NCBI GenBank assembly: GCA_048594975.1
Contig: JBMDXQ010000101.1
Coordinates: 127,283 to 191,282 of the forward strand
From: JBMDXB01 sp048594975
Lineage (GTDB): Bacteria; Acidobacteriota; Vicinamibacteria; Vicinamibacterales; 2-12-FULL-66-21
Direction: 5' to 3'
DNA: 64,000 nt
Shown here: positions 1 to 7,866 of the stretch, in pieces
Position numbering within the stretch: position 1 is the first letter of the stretch
Layout: each line of letters opens with the position of its first letter
Notes under the pieces: generated by a model
Told to the model about the DNA's origin: nothing
What the model saw: the letters and a program-made list of their open reading frames with translations, nothing else
Database searches by the model: none
Translations under genes and position numbers: made by a program

Positions 1-1033
1 GCCGCGCCAGCCGCCGCGCCGCAGCCGCCATGGCCACCCGCCGTGCCTCGTCTTCCGCCAGCGCGGCAATCGTGCTGGCCAGCCGCTCCCCGGTCAGGTC
101 CTTCTGCTCGATCAGCTCCGCCGCTCCGGCGGCGGCGAGGACCTCGGCGTTGCGGCGCTGGTGGTCGTCGGCGGCGGTCGGCAGCGGGATGCAGACCGCC
201 GGCCGGCCGGCCGCCGTCAGCTCGGCGATCGTCGTCGCGCCGGCGCGGCAGACGACGAGGTCGGCTGCAGTCATTTCGCGATCCATGGCGTACAGAAACG
301 GCTCGACGCGTGCTTCAAGGCCCGCGCGGCGGTACCCGTCCCTGACCAGCCCGAGATCGCGTTGCCCTGTCTGATGCGTGATCTCCATCCGGCCAGGGCG
401 GGCTGCCAGCCGCGGCGCCGCCTCCACCATGGCCACGTTGATCGCGTGCGCGCCCTGGGAGCCGCCAAAGATCAGGATCCTTGGTGGGCCCGCCGTCCGT
501 ACTGCGGGCGCGCCGAGCGCCAAGAACTCCGGCCGTACCGGGTTACCTGCGACAAACCCCCTCCTTCCGAAATAGGCCGCCGTCGGCTCGAACGTCACGG
601 CCGCCGCCTGCACCACCCGCGCGAGCGCCCGGTTGGTCACGCCGGGTACCGCGTTCTGCTCGAGCAGCATCGTCGGAATCCCGCGCAGCGCCGCCACGAG
701 GACGACCGGCCCCGAGCTGAACCCGCCGACGCCGATCACCACCTCCGGCGATCGCCGCGACACGATCCGCCAGGCGTCCACGCCGCTGAGCGGCAGCAGC
801 GACGCGCCGCCCAGCCGCGCCGCGATCGACGTGCCCTTCAGCCCGGCGCGGCGCAGCAGGTCGAGTGCGAAGCCCTCGCGCGGCAGCACGCGCGACTCGA
901 TGCCGCGCGCCGTGCCGGCAAACGTCACCACGCTCTCCGGGCTGCGGCGCAGCAGCTCGCGCGCGACCGCGATGCCCGGGTAGAGATGGCCGCCGGTCCC
1001 GCCGCCGGCGATGACCACGCGGAGCGGCTTCAT
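1..1033 (-). CDS. murG: MurG, lipid II-forming N-acetylglucosaminyltransferase (3' end cut by window edge)
   Basis: MurG transfers GlcNAc from UDP-GlcNAc to lipid I on the cytoplasmic face of the membrane, making lipid II. The ATG at 1033 opens a frame starting MKPLRVVIAGGGTGGHLYPG, which carries the MurG N-terminal GGTGGH signature. A LEQNAVPG stretch follows near residue 125, and an FGGSQGAHAIN donor-site motif near residue 190. The frame is open to base 1, giving about 344 codons against roughly 360 for the family, so only a short C-terminal piece is missing. The start overlaps the ftsW stop as ATGA, indicating translational coupling at the distal end of the dcw operon. murC, ddl, ftsQ, ftsA and ftsZ would be expected beyond the left edge. 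Confidence 0.96.
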   Translation of the reverse strand, partial: MKPLRVVIAGGGTGGHLYPGIAVARELLRRSPESVVTFAGTARGIESRVLPREGFALDLLRRAGLKGTSIAARLGGASLLPLSGVDAWRIVSRRSPEVVIGVGGFSSGPVVLVAALRGIPTMLLEQNAVPGVTNRALARVVQAAAVTFEPTAAYFGRRGFVAGNPVRPEFLALGAPAVRTAGPPRILIFGGSQGAHAINVAMVEAAPRLAARPGRMEITHQTGQRDLGLVRDGYRRAGLEARVEPFLYAMDREMTAADLVVCRAGATTIAELTAAGRPAVCIPLPTAADDHQRRNAEVLAAAGAAELIEQKDLTGERLASTIAALAEDEARRVAMAAAARRLAR

Positions 1034-2163
1034 GCATCCGGCACCGGCAGCGCCGTCGTGATCACGTGCGACGACGACGCATGTTGCGACACGTTGAGCA
1101 GCATCCCCATGCCCGCCAGGTTGATCAGCAGCGACGAGCCGCCGTAGCTGACAAACGGCAGCGGGATCCCCTTGGTGGGCAGCAGGCCGAGCACCACGCT
1201 GATGTTGAAGAACGCCTGGAACGCCACCATGGCGGTCAGCCCGATGGCGAGGAACGTGCCGAAGCGGTCGGGGGCGAGCAGCGCCGTCCGCAGCCCCCGC
1301 CAGCTGATCACGCAGTAGCAGGCCAGCACCATCGTCGCGCCGACCAGCCCGAGCTCCTCGGAGATGACCGAGTAGATGAAGTCGGTGTGCGGCTCGGGCA
1401 GGTAGAACAGCTTCTGCACGCCGGCCATCAGCCCCCGGCCGAACACGCCGCCGGTACCGACGGCGATCATCGACTGGATCATCTGGAAGCCGTCGCCGAG
1501 CGGATCCGCCCATGGATCGACGAACGCGGCGATCCGGCGCCGCCGGTATTCGGAGGTGACGAGCACCAGGTAGAGCGCCGGCACCGCCGCCAGCACCAGG
1601 CCGGCGATGTAGCGGTAGCTGACGCCGGCGGCGAAGACCATCACGGCGCCGATCACGGCGACCGCCACCGCGGTGCCAAGGTCCGGCTCGACGAGGATCA
1701 GTCCGACGACGCCGCCGAGAACGACCCCGATGGGCAGCAGCGAGTACGAGATCTCGTCGATGCGGTCGATGCGGCGCTCCAGCAGCGCCGCCATGAAGAT
1801 GATCACCACGATCTTCGCCAGCTCCGACGGCTGGACGCCGAGCGAGCCGACGCCGAGCCAGCGCGTCGCGCCGTTGCGCTCCGGCGCGAACAGCACGGCC
1901 ACCAGGCCTGCGGCCACGATCGCCAGGCCCGTCCAGATCACGACCGGCTGCCGGTAGGTGCGGTAGTCAATCCGCATGACCAGCGGGACGATCGACAGGC
2001 CGAGGAGCACCCACATGGCCTGCTTGGTGAGGAACAGGTACGGATCGTTGTTCTTCTCCATGGTGACGACGGCCGAGGCGCTCCACACCATGACCACGCT
2101 GGTGCACACCAGCAGCAGCGTGGCAATGAAGAGCACCTTGTCCGATTTGAGCTTTCGCGCCAT
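1030..2163 (-). CDS. ftsW: FtsW, SEDS-family septal peptidoglycan polymerase
   Basis: This 377-residue multi-pass membrane protein belongs to the SEDS family (FtsW/RodA/SpoVE), which polymerises lipid II glycan strands together with a class B PBP. It has about ten hydrophobic segments, the QPSELAKI motif near residue 150 and the conserved region around LPEPHTDFIYSVISEELG near residue 270. FtsW rather than RodA is chosen because it sits in the dcw cluster directly before murG. The ATG at 2163 gives the natural N-terminus MARKLKSDK, but no strong Shine-Dalgarno sequence is visible. It is separated from murD by 271 bases, an unusual break in an otherwise tightly overlapping operon, so it may have its own promoter. 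Confidence 0.95.
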   Translation of the reverse strand: MARKLKSDKVLFIATLLLVCTSVVMVWSASAVVTMEKNNDPYLFLTKQAMWVLLGLSIVPLVMRIDYRTYRQPVVIWTGLAIVAAGLVAVLFAPERNGATRWLGVGSLGVQPSELAKIVVIIFMAALLERRIDRIDEISYSLLPIGVVLGGVVGLILVEPDLGTAVAVAVIGAVMVFAAGVSYRYIAGLVLAAVPALYLVLVTSEYRRRRIAAFVDPWADPLGDGFQMIQSMIAVGTGGVFGRGLMAGVQKLFYLPEPHTDFIYSVISEELGLVGATMVLACYCVISWRGLRTALLAPDRFGTFLAIGLTAMVAFQAFFNISVVLGLLPTKGIPLPFVSYGGSSLLINLAGMGMLLNVSQHASSSHVITTALPVPDA

Positions 2164-2259
2164 ACTTGCCGATCCGGCCGGCTAAAGGTCTGCGAAACCT
2201 CAGCCGAAACATGGTCCGAACCACAGCAGGCCGGGCGCTCGCCACCGCCGGCCCGGGGG

Positions 2260-2387
2260 CGTGAGCAGTCAGCAGTCACCAGCCGGTCGGGGGTCGAGAC
2301 ACCGCCCTCGCAGACCGGGGCAGTCTGCGTTCCCAGCGGACGGTTCTCTACCGCTCCGGCCGGACTGATGACTGCTCACTGCTCACG
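2260..2387. repeat. Inverted repeat with heptad-phased arms in the murD-ftsW gap
   Basis: The 271-base non-coding gap 2164-2434 contains two 19-base arms, CGTGAGCAGTCAGCAGTCA at 2260-2278 and its inverted copy with one mismatch at 2369-2387. Each arm contains two successive 7-base units (AGCAGTC at 2264 and 2271; GACTGCT/CACTGCT at 2370 and 2377). About 90 bases lie between the arms. No gene was recognised in the gap. It interrupts the dcw operon and could form a long stem in the transcript. Confidence 0.75.
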
Positions 2388-2434
2388 CGTCGTCGCTGCT
2401 GTTGGCTGCTCGCCCGGGGTTGCACGAGCGCGAG

Positions 2435-3817
2435 TTACTGCTCGCGCGTGCTGCTCCACTCCTCCGCGAGTCGTTGCACCTCCTGCTTGAACAGCCTGCC
2501 GCGCTCCGCGTAGTCGCGGAACATGTCGAAGCTCGCGCACGCCGGCGCCAGCACCACGGCTCTCCCCGGCGCCGCAGCGGTGAACGCCGTCCGTACCGCG
2601 GCTCGCATGTCCGCGGCGTCGCGAACGGTCACGCGGGTGGACAGTGCGTCGCGGATCAGGCCGGCCGCCTCGCCGATCGCCACCACGGTCGCCCGGCGCG
2701 CGAGCAGGGCCTCCGTCAGGTCGCGGAAGTCGCCTCCCTTGAAGCGGCCGCCCAGGATCACGACGACGCCGTCGCCGAAGCTCTCGATCGCCCGGCGCGC
2801 GGCCTCGATGTTCGTCGCCTTGGAGTCGTTGACGAAGCGCACGCCGCCGATCTCCGCAACCGGTTCGAGCGCGTGCTCCAGCCCGGTGAACGCCGCCACG
2901 GCGCGGATCATCGCTGCGCTCTCCACGCCGGCGATCGACGCGACCGCCGATGCCGCCACCACGTCGGCGACCAGGTGCGGACCGATCAGACGGATCGCCG
3001 AGAGCGGCACGAGCGGCAGCTCGTCATCCCTCGTCCGCCGGACGATCGCTCCGCCGGCGACGACGACCCCTTCGCGGAGCCGGTCGCCGGCCGAGAAGAG
3101 CACGCGCTGCGCGCGCGGCTCGCCGGCGATGGCGAGCGACGGTGCATCGTCGGCATTCAGCACCGCCCAGTCCTCCGGCGCCTGGTTGGCGAAGATCCGC
3201 GCCTTGGCCTGCGCGTACTCCTCGACGCTGGCGTGGCGGTCGAGGTGATCGGGCGAGAAGTTGAGCAGGACCGCAATCCACGGCCGCAGCGTCTCGGTCG
3301 TCTCCAGCTGGAAGCTGCTGGCCTCGACGACGTGGATGGTGTCCGCCGTCGACCGCTCGACCTGCGCGCTCAGGGCGTGGCCGATGTTGCCGCCCACCAG
3401 CACCCGGTGGCCGCCGGCTTCGAGCATCCGACCGGTCAGCGTGGTCGTGGTCGACTTGCCCTTGGTCCCGGTGATGGCCACGAGCCGGCCGCGCAGCCAG
3501 CGCGACGCGAGCTCCAGCTCGCCGATGATCGGGACGCCGGCGCGCCGGGCCGCCTCGATCGCCGGCTGGTTGGCCGGTACGCCAGGACTCAGCACGATCA
3601 GATCGGCGCGCGCCAGCGTGGCCTCGCGATGGCCGCCGAGCTCGAGGCGGACACCCGCGCCGCGTAGCCGCGCCTCGTCGTCGATTCCGGCTTTCACGTC
3701 GGTGAGCGTCACCTTCGCGCCGCGGCGCACCAGCAGTTCGGCGGCGGCGATGCCGCTGCGCGCCGCGCCGACCACGGCGACCTGCCTCCCCCGTACAGAG
3801 AATGCTGCCGTGGTCAT
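2435..3817 (-). CDS. murD: MurD, UDP-N-acetylmuramoylalanine--D-glutamate ligase
   Basis: MurD adds D-glutamate to UDP-MurNAc-L-Ala in the cytoplasm using ATP. The 460-residue product begins MTTAAFSVRGRQVAVVGAARS, giving an N-terminal Rossmann-like domain. The Mur ligase P-loop ITGTKGKSTTTTLTG lies near residue 115, a central ligase segment with NFSPDHLDRH follows, and the C-terminal domain contains VNDSKATN near residue 310. Length is typical of the family. The ATG at 3817 overlaps the mraY stop as ATGA. A longer open frame extends upstream but is only the shadow of mraY in another frame. The C-terminus ends before the repeat-containing gap that precedes ftsW. Confidence 0.97.
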   Translation of the reverse strand: MTTAAFSVRGRQVAVVGAARSGIAAAELLVRRGAKVTLTDVKAGIDDEARLRGAGVRLELGGHREATLARADLIVLSPGVPANQPAIEAARRAGVPIIGELELASRWLRGRLVAITGTKGKSTTTTLTGRMLEAGGHRVLVGGNIGHALSAQVERSTADTIHVVEASSFQLETTETLRPWIAVLLNFSPDHLDRHASVEEYAQAKARIFANQAPEDWAVLNADDAPSLAIAGEPRAQRVLFSAGDRLREGVVVAGGAIVRRTRDDELPLVPLSAIRLIGPHLVADVVAASAVASIAGVESAAMIRAVAAFTGLEHALEPVAEIGGVRFVNDSKATNIEAARRAIESFGDGVVVILGGRFKGGDFRDLTEALLARRATVVAIGEAAGLIRDALSTRVTVRDAADMRAAVRTAFTAAAPGRAVVLAPACASFDMFRDYAERGRLFKQEVQRLAEEWSSTREQ

Positions 3818-4920
3818 CGGAGTTTCAGGGTGGTGAGGCTGAAGAGCGCGAAGATGATCGCGCCGATCAGGAAGCGGGTGATCACCTTGGGCTCGCTCCA
3901 ACCGATCAGCTCGAAATGGTGGTGCAGCGGCGCCATCTTGAAGACGCGCCTGCCGGTGAGCTTGAACGACGCCACCTGGATGATCACCGAGAGCGCCTCG
4001 AGGACGAACACCCCGCCCACGAGGACGAGCAGGAACTCCTGCTTGATCAGGATGGCGACCGTGCCGAGGGCGCCGCCCAGCCCCAGCGAGCCGACGTCGC
4101 CCATGAAGATCTCGGCGGGATAGCAGTTGTACCAGAGGAACGCGAGGCTGCCCCCGACCAGGGCGCCGCAGAAGATCGTCAGCTCCGAGGCGGCCGAGTT
4201 CAGCTTGAAGAGCTGCAGGTAATTGGCGAACTCCGCGTGCGTCGACACGTACGCCAGCGCGGTGAACGCCGCCGCCGCCACGGCGAAGACGCTGATCGCG
4301 AGGCCGTCCAGCCCGTCGGTGAGGTTCACGGCGTGCGTGGAACCGACGAGCACGAGCGCGGCAAACAGCACGTAGGAGTAGCCCAGCTCCGGGATCCAGT
4401 TCTTGAAGAACGGGAAGATGACGCGCGTCGCGTACAGCGGCGGGTTGAGGCTGGCCAGCACCAGGACCGCCGCGCCCACGCCGAGCGCGACGACCACAGT
4501 CCACGCCATCTTGAAGCGCGGGCGCAGGCCGTGGTGGTCGCGGCGCACGACCTTCAGGTAATCGTCGACGAATCCGATCGCGCCGAACGCCGCCGTGGAG
4601 ATCATCGCGATCCAGATGAACGGATTGCGCAGGTTGGCCCAGAGCAGCGTGGGCGCGAGCACCGACGTCAGGATGAGCAGCCCGCCCATGGTCGGCGTTC
4701 CCGCCTTCGGCCGGTGCGTCGCCGGCCCTTCCTGCCGGATCACCTGCCCGATCTGGAAGTCGCGCAGCTTCCGGATCATGAGCGGCCCGAGCAGCAGCCC
4801 GAGGGCGAGCGCCGTCAGGCTGGCGGCGGCAGTGCGGAACGTGATGTAGTGCGTCACGTTGAGCACTGCGAGGCGGGGGCTCAGCGGGTACAGCAGTTCG
4901 TAGAGCAGGTGATAGAACAT
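3814..4920 (-). CDS. mraY: MraY, phospho-MurNAc-pentapeptide translocase
   Basis: MraY transfers phospho-MurNAc-pentapeptide from UDP onto undecaprenyl phosphate, forming lipid I. The 368-residue integral membrane protein carries the family signatures GFVDDYLK (the aspartate pair), NLTDGLDGLA and the APLHHHFE histidine motif near the C-terminus. Start is the ATG at 4920 (MFYHLLYELLYP), which shares one base with the murF stop (TGATG). The frame stays open farther upstream, but that part only shadows murF. Length matches the usual 360 or so residues. Confidence 0.97.
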   Translation of the reverse strand: MFYHLLYELLYPLSPRLAVLNVTHYITFRTAAASLTALALGLLLGPLMIRKLRDFQIGQVIRQEGPATHRPKAGTPTMGGLLILTSVLAPTLLWANLRNPFIWIAMISTAAFGAIGFVDDYLKVVRRDHHGLRPRFKMAWTVVVALGVGAAVLVLASLNPPLYATRVIFPFFKNWIPELGYSYVLFAALVLVGSTHAVNLTDGLDGLAISVFAVAAAAFTALAYVSTHAEFANYLQLFKLNSAASELTIFCGALVGGSLAFLWYNCYPAEIFMGDVGSLGLGGALGTVAILIKQEFLLVLVGGVFVLEALSVIIQVASFKLTGRRVFKMAPLHHHFELIGWSEPKVITRFLIGAIIFALFSLTTLKLR

Positions 4921-6326
4921 CAGGCGAACTCCGCCTTCAACCGCTCCACCACCAGATCGGTGCCGATGCCGCGCGACCCCTTCACGAGCACGAGGTCGCC
5001 CGGCCGCACGCGCTCGATCGCCACGCCCGCCGCGGCCTGCGCGTCGGCGACGGTCACGACCGCGCCGGCGGGGAGACCCGCGGCAACGGCGGCGTCGGCG
5101 AGGGCGCCCGCCGCCGCTCCGCCGACCGCACTCAGGATGTCGAGCACCGCCCCGGCGCGCTGGCCGCAGCGCCGGTGCAGCTCGAGGGCGTGCGCGCCCA
5201 GCTCCAGCATTTCCCCGAGCACGCCCACCTTGCGCGCACAGCCTCGCGCTGCGGCGATGGTGTCGAGCGACTGCGTCAGCGCCGCCGGGCTCGAGTTGTA
5301 GGAATCGTCGACGAGCGTGATCCCGCCCGGCAGCCGCAGCAGCTCGCCGCGATGGTGCGTCGGTCGCAGCGACGCCGCGCGACGGGCAATCTCGGGAAGC
5401 GGCACGTCGAACTGAATCGCCACAGCGGTGGCGGCGAGGACGTTCATCAGGTTCCCGGCGCCGAGCAGCGGCGTCTCGAAGTGCGCCTCCCCTGCCGGCG
5501 TCCGCACGTCCGCCTCGCTGCCCTCGAGCCCCCGCGGCGCGACGCGGATCGCGCGCACCTCGGCGCCGGCAGCGGTGCCGAAGCGAACGACCCGACCGGT
5601 AAATCGGCCGACCCGCGCCATCACCCGCTGATCGTCCGCGTTGGCCACGAGGACGTCGGACGGGCGGGCCGCCTCCAGGATCTCGGACTTCGCGTCGGCC
5701 ACGGCGTCGGCGTCCGCGAAGAACCCGAGGTGCGCATCGCCGACATTCGTCCACACGCGAACCTCCGGCTCGGCGACACCGACGAGCGTCCGGATTTCGC
5801 CGGGATGGTTCATGCCCAGCTCGACGACCGCGATCTCGGGCCGCGCCCGCAGCTGGAGCAGCGACAGCGGCAGCCCGATGTGGTTGTTGAGGTTGCCCTG
5901 ATTGCGAAACACTCGGTAGCGCGCGGCGAGAAACTCCGCCGCCGCTTCCTTGGTCGTCGTCTTGCCCGCGCTGCCGGTAATCGCCACCACCCTCGTGCCC
6001 GACTGGCGGCGCACCGCGCGCGCCAGATCCTGCAGCGCCCGCGTCGTGTCGCCCACCTCGATCAGTACGTCCGGCCGCCCTTCACCTGCCTGAAGGGCGG
6101 CCGGCGCACCTTCGACGACCGCGCCCATCGCGCCTTTCGCCAGCGCGTCGGCGAGGAACGCGTGGCCGTCGAACCGCTGGCCGCGGATCGCGACGAACAG
6201 ATCGCCGCGCGCGAGCGTCCGCGTGTCGATCGAGACGTCGGCGATCTCTCGCCGCGCCTCGCCCGCGACCAGGCGGCCGCCGGTGGCGGCCGCGACATCC
6301 CCGGCGGTCAGCGACAGCGAGGTCAC
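4920..6326 (-). CDS. murF: MurF, UDP-MurNAc-tripeptide--D-alanyl-D-alanine ligase
   Basis: MurF adds the D-Ala-D-Ala dipeptide to complete the UDP-MurNAc-pentapeptide. The chosen GTG at 6326 lies four bases after the murE stop and gives a 468-residue protein starting VTSLSLTAGDVAAATGG. An ATG 22 codons farther upstream would overlap murE by about 60 bases and adds an arginine-rich stretch unlike MurF, so it is rejected. The ATP P-loop ITGSAGKTTTKE is near residue 110, and a NQGNLNNHIGLPLSL motif and VDDSYNSSP follow, all typical of MurF. It is in the dcw operon between murE and mraY. Confidence 0.95.
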   Translation of the reverse strand: MTSLSLTAGDVAAATGGRLVAGEARREIADVSIDTRTLARGDLFVAIRGQRFDGHAFLADALAKGAMGAVVEGAPAALQAGEGRPDVLIEVGDTTRALQDLARAVRRQSGTRVVAITGSAGKTTTKEAAAEFLAARYRVFRNQGNLNNHIGLPLSLLQLRARPEIAVVELGMNHPGEIRTLVGVAEPEVRVWTNVGDAHLGFFADADAVADAKSEILEAARPSDVLVANADDQRVMARVGRFTGRVVRFGTAAGAEVRAIRVAPRGLEGSEADVRTPAGEAHFETPLLGAGNLMNVLAATAVAIQFDVPLPEIARRAASLRPTHHRGELLRLPGGITLVDDSYNSSPAALTQSLDTIAAARGCARKVGVLGEMLELGAHALELHRRCGQRAGAVLDILSAVGGAAAGALADAAVAAGLPAGAVVTVADAQAAAGVAIERVRPGDLVLVKGSRGIGTDLVVERLKAEFA

Positions 6327-6330
6327 GCGC

Positions 6331-7866
6331 TTAGGACACCTTCGACGCCGCGCGGCGTCGCGCGAGGGCGGCGCGCGCCACTTCGATGTCATCGAAGGGC
6401 AGCACGCGGTCGCCGATGACCTGGTACTTCTCGTGTCCCTTGCCGGCGATGACGACCAGGTCGCCGGCCTGCGCCTCGCGCACCGCGCGCTCGATGGCCT
6501 GCTGGCGATCGACGATCGCGAGGTGGGGTGTCGCGCGGCGGTGCGGGCCCTTCGGCGGCACGCGATCGGGCGGCGTCACCAGTCCGCGCGTGACCTGGTC
6601 GATGATCTGCTGCGGGTCCTCCGACCGCGGGTTATCCGAGGTCACGATGACCAGGTCGCTCAGACGGGCCGCGACGGCGCCCATCAGCGGCCGCTTCGTC
6701 CTATCGCGGTCGCCGCCACAGCCGAAGACCGTGATCAGCCGCCCGGCGGCGAGCGGCCGCGCCGTCTCGAGCAGGTTCTTCAACGCGTCGTCGGTGTGCG
6801 CGTAGTCCACGACGACGCGCACGTCGTCGGGTGGGCTGGATGCGAGCTGAAAGCGGCCGGGCACGAGCGCCAGCTCCGCGATCCCCCGTTCGATCGCGCT
6901 GAACGGCAGATCGAGCGCCATCGCGGTCGCCGACGCGGCAAGGATGTTGTAGGCGTTCGGCCGGCCGACCAGCGCAGAGCCGACCCGGAGCCTGCCACGC
7001 GGAGTGCGGATCTCGAAGCGCAGGCCGTCGAGCGAGAACGACAGCGGCCCGGGCCGCACGTCGGCCGGTGCGTCGATCGCGTACGACACCGACCGCGGGG
7101 CGACGCGCACGAGATCGGCCCCGCGCCGATCGTCGAGGTTGACCACGGCAAGGCCGCCGGGCGGCAGCAGCTCGAACAGCCGCCGCTTCGCCGCGAAGTA
7201 GTCCTCCATGTCGCGATGGAAGTCGAGGTGGTCGCGCGTGAGGTTGGTGAACACCGCCGCCGCGAAGTGCAGGTGATCGGCGCGGCGGAGCGCCAGCGCG
7301 TGCGACGATACCTCCATCACGCAGGCGCGCGTGCCGCCAGCCACCATCTCCCGCAGCATGCGCTGCAGGTCCGGCGCCTCCGGGGTGGTCCGGGCAGCGT
7401 CCACCTCGCGGCCGCCGACGCGGTAGCCGACTGTTCCCACCAGGCCGCAGCTCACGCCTGCCGCCTCGAAGATCGACGCCAGCAGGTACGAGGTGGTCGT
7501 CTTGCCGTTCGTCCCGGTGATCCCGACGAGCACCAGATCGTGGCTGGGGTCGCGAGAGAACGCCGCGGCGAGCGCGGCCAGCGCCAGCCGCGCGTCCGGC
7601 ACCTGCAGCCAGTACGCCGTCACACCCGCCGGCGGCGGCGACTCGGCGACGATGGCAATCGCGCCGCGCGCGAGGGCATCTCGCGCGAACGCCGCGCCGT
7701 CGGCCTGCAGCCCGCGAAGCGCGACGAAGACGGACCCGGCGGCGGCCTGCCTCGAGTCGTAGGCGAGCGACGTGACGCGAGCGTGCGCGGCGTCCGGCGG
7801 CGGCACCGCCACGGCACCGAACGGTGCCCGACCCTGCACCGCCACGAGCAACTCGGCGAGCGTCAC
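6331..7866 (-). CDS. murE: MurE, UDP-MurNAc-tripeptide synthetase (predicted meso-DAP adding)
   Basis: MurE adds the third residue of the peptidoglycan stem peptide. The 511-residue protein has an N-terminal UDP-MurNAc-binding domain, the P-loop ITGTNGKTTTSYLLA near residue 115 and a C-terminal ligase domain. The substrate-choosing motif reads DNPRSEDP; DNPR is the form found in meso-diaminopimelate-adding enzymes, so DAP-type peptidoglycan is predicted. The start is GTG at 7866, overlapping the ftsI stop as GTGA. It lies between ftsI and murF, the usual order in the cluster. Confidence 0.96.
   Translation of the reverse strand: MTLAELLVAVQGRAPFGAVAVPPPDAAHARVTSLAYDSRQAAAGSVFVALRGLQADGAAFARDALARGAIAIVAESPPPAGVTAYWLQVPDARLALAALAAAFSRDPSHDLVLVGITGTNGKTTTSYLLASIFEAAGVSCGLVGTVGYRVGGREVDAARTTPEAPDLQRMLREMVAGGTRACVMEVSSHALALRRADHLHFAAAVFTNLTRDHLDFHRDMEDYFAAKRRLFELLPPGGLAVVNLDDRRGADLVRVAPRSVSYAIDAPADVRPGPLSFSLDGLRFEIRTPRGRLRVGSALVGRPNAYNILAASATAMALDLPFSAIERGIAELALVPGRFQLASSPPDDVRVVVDYAHTDDALKNLLETARPLAAGRLITVFGCGGDRDRTKRPLMGAVAARLSDLVIVTSDNPRSEDPQQIIDQVTRGLVTPPDRVPPKGPHRRATPHLAIVDRQQAIERAVREAQAGDLVVIAGKGHEKYQVIGDRVLPFDDIEVARAALARRRAASKVS

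Noticed and set aside
6326..6392. Upstream ATG start for murF
   Set aside because: It would add 22 Arg-rich residues lying inside murE, while a GTG four bases after the murE stop gives the normal MurF N-terminus.
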